Assembly (NCBI GenBank): GCA_025927935.1
Contig: JAICKM010000056.1
Span: 1 to 16,819, forward strand
DNA: 16,819 bases
Direction of reading: 5' to 3'
From: Chloroflexia bacterium
Lineage (GTDB): Bacteria; Chloroflexota; Chloroflexia; QHBQ01; JADMIH01
Of this stretch, positions 14,333-16,819 are shown in pieces. The notes beneath the pieces are model-generated. The model did not search any database. It had not been told where the DNA came from and was given only the letters and a program-made list of their open reading frames with translations. Each line of letters starts with the position of its first letter. Position 1 is the first letter of the stretch. Position numbers and translations under genes: made by a program.

Positions 14333-15616
14333 TCATCGTGCATACTGACCGCTGACCACTGACCGCTGACCCCTCGTCACCGCCGCCCACGCATCAAGCA
14401 TGGGTCGGGCCACAACGGGCCAGCTATACTGCTGCTCGGCCAGGGCACGCCCCGCCGCGCCGATAGCGGCGGCCCGCGCGGGATCGCGCAGCAGATCCAC
14501 GACCGCCGCGGCGAAAGCCCCCGGGTCATCGGCCACCACCAGGTTGCGGCCCGGCTCCACGGCGATGCCCTCGCAGCCCACAGATGTGGAGACGACGGCC
14601 TGGCCCATCGCCAGCGCCTCGACGATCTTCAGCCGGGTGCCGCCGCCCATCCGCAAGGGCACGATGCTGACACCGCTGCGCCAGGCATACGGGCGCACGT
14701 CATCCACCCGCCCGGTCACGGTGATGCCCGCCGCGCCGTCGAGGGCGCGCACCGCGGGCGGTGGTTCCGCCCCGACGATCAGCCAGGATGCCGCGGGCAG
14801 CGCCTGCCGGATGCTCGGCCAGATCGCGTCCGCGAAATAGAGCACGCCGTCGTGGTTCGGATAATAGGCCATCATGCCGGTGAACACGATCTGCGGTTGG
14901 GCGCCAGGCGCCGGTCCCGCGCCGGGCGGGGCCGGGTGGAAGAACGTGGTATCGACCCCGTTCGGCACGACCACCGGGCGGGCCTGCGGCAGGTGTTGCC
15001 GCACCAGCGCGCCGTCGCGCTCCGAGGTTACGAGCAGCGTGGTGAAGCGCCGCCAGAGTTGCGGTTCCGCCCGGCGGAACTTCAGGTATTCGGCCCAATT
15101 GTAGAGGCGGCGCAAGGGTGCGCCGCCGCCCGCTGCCACCCGGCCTAATATCTCGTATTCCACGTTATGCAGATCCAAAACCGCGGGCACCCCCGTGGGC
15201 AGCCGGTAATAGGCCATCTGCGAAAACTCGACCTGGACCAGGTCATAGGGCACGGCGGCGGTCCTGCGGTCCAGCGCGGCTTGCAGGCTCGCCGAATAAT
15301 GCGAGTAAAACTGGTAGGACCGGCGCGACAGGAGCGATTGCAGTTGCCCGCGCCGCTTGCGGGCCACCGCCGCCGGGTCCGCTGCGCCGAGGGCAGCGGG
15401 CAACGCCCAGGGATCGCGCACCAGGTCGACGTGCGCGCAGAGGCCGCGCAACGCATCCACCGTGGCCGCATCCTGCTCCGGCGCGCCCGTCGCCAGAGCC
15501 AGCAGGTCGATCGTGTGCCCGGCGCGCGCCGCCTGCTCCAGCAGATTATAGGTGCGCCGGGCGCCCCCGAAGTCCGGGGGATAGGGCGCGTAGGAACAGA
15601 GCCAAAGAATACGCAT
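14333..15616 (-). CDS. Glycosyltransferase, GT4 family
   Basis: A 427-residue GT-B fold transferase. The N-terminal part begins MRILWLCSYAPYPPDFGGAR, with the glycine-rich acceptor-side loop. LDLHNVEYE (147-155) and VPNGVDTTFF (217-226) are typical of GT4, as are FTGMMAYYPNHDGVLYF (245-261) and VTGRVDDVRPY (300-310). The donor-binding region GGGTRLKIVEALAMGQAVV (324-342) has E333 but Gly in place of the first Glu of the usual E-x7-E motif, a variation seen in this subgroup. The last residues, RSVVSGQ, are encoded by a short tandem repeat (14345-14372) and are probably not part of the fold. The gene starts 8 nt after the acyltransferase stop and has no clear ribosome binding site, so translation may be coupled. 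Donor and acceptor sugars are unknown. Confidence 0.94.
   Translation of the reverse strand: MRILWLCSYAPYPPDFGGARRTYNLLEQAARAGHTIDLLALATGAPEQDAATVDALRGLCAHVDLVRDPWALPAALGAADPAAVARKRRGQLQSLLSRRSYQFYSHYSASLQAALDRRTAAVPYDLVQVEFSQMAYYRLPTGVPAVLDLHNVEYEILGRVAAGGGAPLRRLYNWAEYLKFRRAEPQLWRRFTTLLVTSERDGALVRQHLPQARPVVVPNGVDTTFFHPAPPGAGPAPGAQPQIVFTGMMAYYPNHDGVLYFADAIWPSIRQALPAASWLIVGAEPPPAVRALDGAAGITVTGRVDDVRPYAWRSGVSIVPLRMGGGTRLKIVEALAMGQAVVSTSVGCEGIAVEPGRNLVVADDPGAFAAAVVDLLRDPARAAAIGAAGRALAEQQYSWPVVARPMLDAWAAVTRGQRSVVSGQYAR
14345..14372. repeat. Four tandem 7-bp units at the 3' end of the GT4 gene
   Basis: CTGACC[G/A/C] is repeated four times (14345-14351, 14352-14358, 14359-14365, 14366-14372). On the minus strand it encodes the RSVVSGQ tail. 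The same GGTCAGT-type repeat is known to produce SVVSGQWSVVSGQ peptides in many genomes, so it is probably a dispersed repeat that has entered the end of the gene. Confidence 0.7.
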
Positions 15617-15624
15617 GGTCAGTC

Positions 15625-16179
15625 TTACTCAAACAGCGGGTGAAAGGCCAATTTGTAGCGGGCCGGGCGTTTGCGCCGGCCAATCGGTTTCGCGGGCACC
15701 CCGCCCACCACGGTGTACGGTTCGACATCCCGGCTGACCACGGCCCCCGCGGCGACGACCGCGCCCTCGCCGATGGTTACGCCGGGCAGGATCATCGCCC
15801 GCATGCCGATCCAGGCGTAATCCTCGATGACGACCGGCTTGGTCTCGGTGATGAAGCGCGGATCGTCCATCAGGTGCTGCGTGGTCAGGATGGCGACGTG
15901 CGGAGAGATGCTCACGTGCGCGCCGATCCGCAATGGCCCGCGTGCGTCAAGCACACAACCGCGATTGATCAGGCTATCGGGACCGATACGCACGCCGTCG
16001 CGGCGCACCTGCGACAGGCTGTAGAACCAGATAAACTGGTCCATGCAGATCGCGGCGCCCCGCCCCAGGTGGATGCCGAGGACGCGCCCGTACCAGGCGT
16101 GCCGCACGGTATAGAACGGGATCGCGCTGACGATGTGATTAGTGATGTACGATATGATCGCCAGGAGCACACGCTTCAA
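15625..16179 (-). CDS. Hexapeptide-repeat (left-handed beta-helix) acyltransferase
   Basis: A 184-residue O-acyltransferase of the LbH family, close to WcaF/maltose O-acetyltransferase types that acetylate sugars of surface polysaccharides. Hexapeptide turns are visible from about 60 to 165: VRIGPDS, LRIGAHVSI, AWIGMRAMILPGVTIGEGAVVAAGAVV and VVGGVPAKPIG. H102 in TTQHLMDDPRF is the likely catalytic base. The first 30 residues are hydrophobic and basic and may touch the membrane. The frame is open to a GTG at 16209, which would overlap the flippase gene by 14 nt. The TTG at 16179 is preferred because GGGAGAG lies 8 nt before it and because the resulting MKRVLLAIISYITNH looks like the natural N-terminus. 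A CoA donor is assumed from the family. Confidence 0.85.
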   Translation of the reverse strand: MKRVLLAIISYITNHIVSAIPFYTVRHAWYGRVLGIHLGRGAAICMDQFIWFYSLSQVRRDGVRIGPDSLINRGCVLDARGPLRIGAHVSISPHVAILTTQHLMDDPRFITETKPVVIEDYAWIGMRAMILPGVTIGEGAVVAAGAVVSRDVEPYTVVGGVPAKPIGRRKRPARYKLAFHPLFE

Positions 16180-16195
16180 CGATTCCACTCTCCCA

Positions 16196-16819
16196 TTAAG
16201 CCGCGCCACGGCGTAGCGCCTTGCGCACCAGGCTCAACTCATCGCGCCCCACCAGGCGCAGCAGCAACGCCGCCCCGCCGAACACGCCCGCCGCGACGAT
16301 CCCCGCGCCGATCAGCACCACTGCCGCGCCGCCACGGGCCAGCGGCCCGCCGGGCGCCACGCTTTGCAGCACCGGCAAGACCAACCAGATCGCCCCGCCC
16401 ATCAGCAGGGTGGCCCCCAGGGTCCGCGCCGCGAAACGCAGGTTGCTCGTTCCCAACACCCCGCGCGGCACCAGCGCCAGATAGAAGAAGAAAATGACCA
16501 GTTCGGTCAGGAACGTGACGAAAGCCGAGCCGATGGCGCCGTTGCCGTACAGTGCCTGAGTCTGGCGGATCAGCCACCAGTTCAGCAGCGGATTGATCAG
16601 GGCCGCGCCCACCGAGACGAAAGCCCACTGCTTTTGCTTATCGACCGAGACCAGGATCGTCGCCAGGATCATATCGGCATAGAGCGGCACCAGGCTGAAG
16701 CCCAGGATGCGCAACGGCAGCACCGAGCCTTCGTATTCGGGCAACCCGCCGACCAGGGCGATGATCTCCGGCGCCAGCAATACCACGCCCAGGCCGATGG
16801 GCAGCGCGGCCAGCACGAT
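16196..16819 (-). CDS. Wzx/MATE-like polysaccharide flippase, C-terminal part (5' end outside window)
   Basis: The visible 207 codons encode the end of a polytopic membrane protein with about six hydrophobic segments. LPIGLGVVLLAPEIIALVGG, ILGFSLVPLYADMILATILVSVDKQ and the later LNWWLI resemble the C-terminal half of MOP-superfamily flippases (RfbX/Wzx, MurJ-like), which move lipid-linked glycans to the outer face of the membrane. The frame is open to the right edge (ATC, then GTG at 16816), so the true start lies outside. It is the first visible gene of the polysaccharide cluster, with the acyltransferase directly after it. Which glycan it carries is unknown. Confidence 0.85.
   Translation of the reverse strand: MVLAALPIGLGVVLLAPEIIALVGGLPEYEGSVLPLRILGFSLVPLYADMILATILVSVDKQKQWAFVSVGAALINPLLNWWLIRQTQALYGNGAIGSAFVTFLTELVIFFFYLALVPRGVLGTSNLRFAARTLGATLLMGGAIWLVLPVLQSVAPGGPLARGGAAVVLIGAGIVAAGVFGGAALLLRLVGRDELSLVRKALRRGAA

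Overview
The window is about 16.8 kb of GC-rich bacterial DNA, read by eye only. The gene content suggests a member of the Chloroflexota: two soluble NarL/LiaR-type two-component pairs with PAS and GAF sensors, a Rieske protein with a large helical extension, a PrsW-type membrane protease, Pro/Ala/Gly-rich surface proteins, and short dispersed repeats of the 'SERSEES' and 'SVVSGQ' kinds. That assignment is an inference from style and content; no rRNA or other phylogenetic marker is present apart from part of guaB.

Layout. (1) 1-1957, minus strand: a PrsW-family protease gene followed 30 nt later by guaB, which runs off the left edge; a promoter candidate lies at 1928-1957. (2) 2018-4810, plus strand: a promoter candidate, then a response regulator and a PAS-PAS-GAF histidine kinase 14 nt apart. 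(3) 4865-6711, minus strand: a Rieske protein with an internally duplicated helical domain and its terminator. (4) 6712-7047: a repeat-rich gap holding a 74-bp inverted repeat, three copies of a short bipartite motif and a 14-bp palindrome. (5) 7048-9550, minus strand: promoter, DUF4352-type lipoprotein, GAF histidine kinase with a cysteine triad, and a response regulator whose start overlaps the kinase stop (ATGA). (6) 9586-10811, minus strand: a class I amidotransferase-like hydrolase (peptidase C26) preceded by a leader of about 340 nt that starts at a near-consensus promoter and can fold into a nested stem. (7) 11003-12229, plus strand: a purple-acid-phosphatase-like lipoprotein with no visible ribosome binding site and a -10 box directly before its ATG. 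(8) 12302-16819, minus strand: a surface-polysaccharide cluster. In transcription order it holds a Wzx-like flippase (5' end outside the window), a hexapeptide-repeat acyltransferase, a GT4 glycosyltransferase, a two-anchor surface protein with one beta-sandwich domain, and a membrane GT2 glycosyltransferase.

How the parts may work together. The two kinase-regulator pairs flank the Rieske gene. Both kinases lack membrane segments, so both probably sense cytoplasmic signals; the second has three closely spaced cysteines that could bind an iron-sulfur cluster or act as a redox switch. The right-hand cluster would assemble and export a cell-surface glycan. The most promising undescribed elements are the structured leader upstream of the C26 hydrolase, the duplicated His-containing domain fused to the Rieske module, and the cysteine-bearing GAF kinase.
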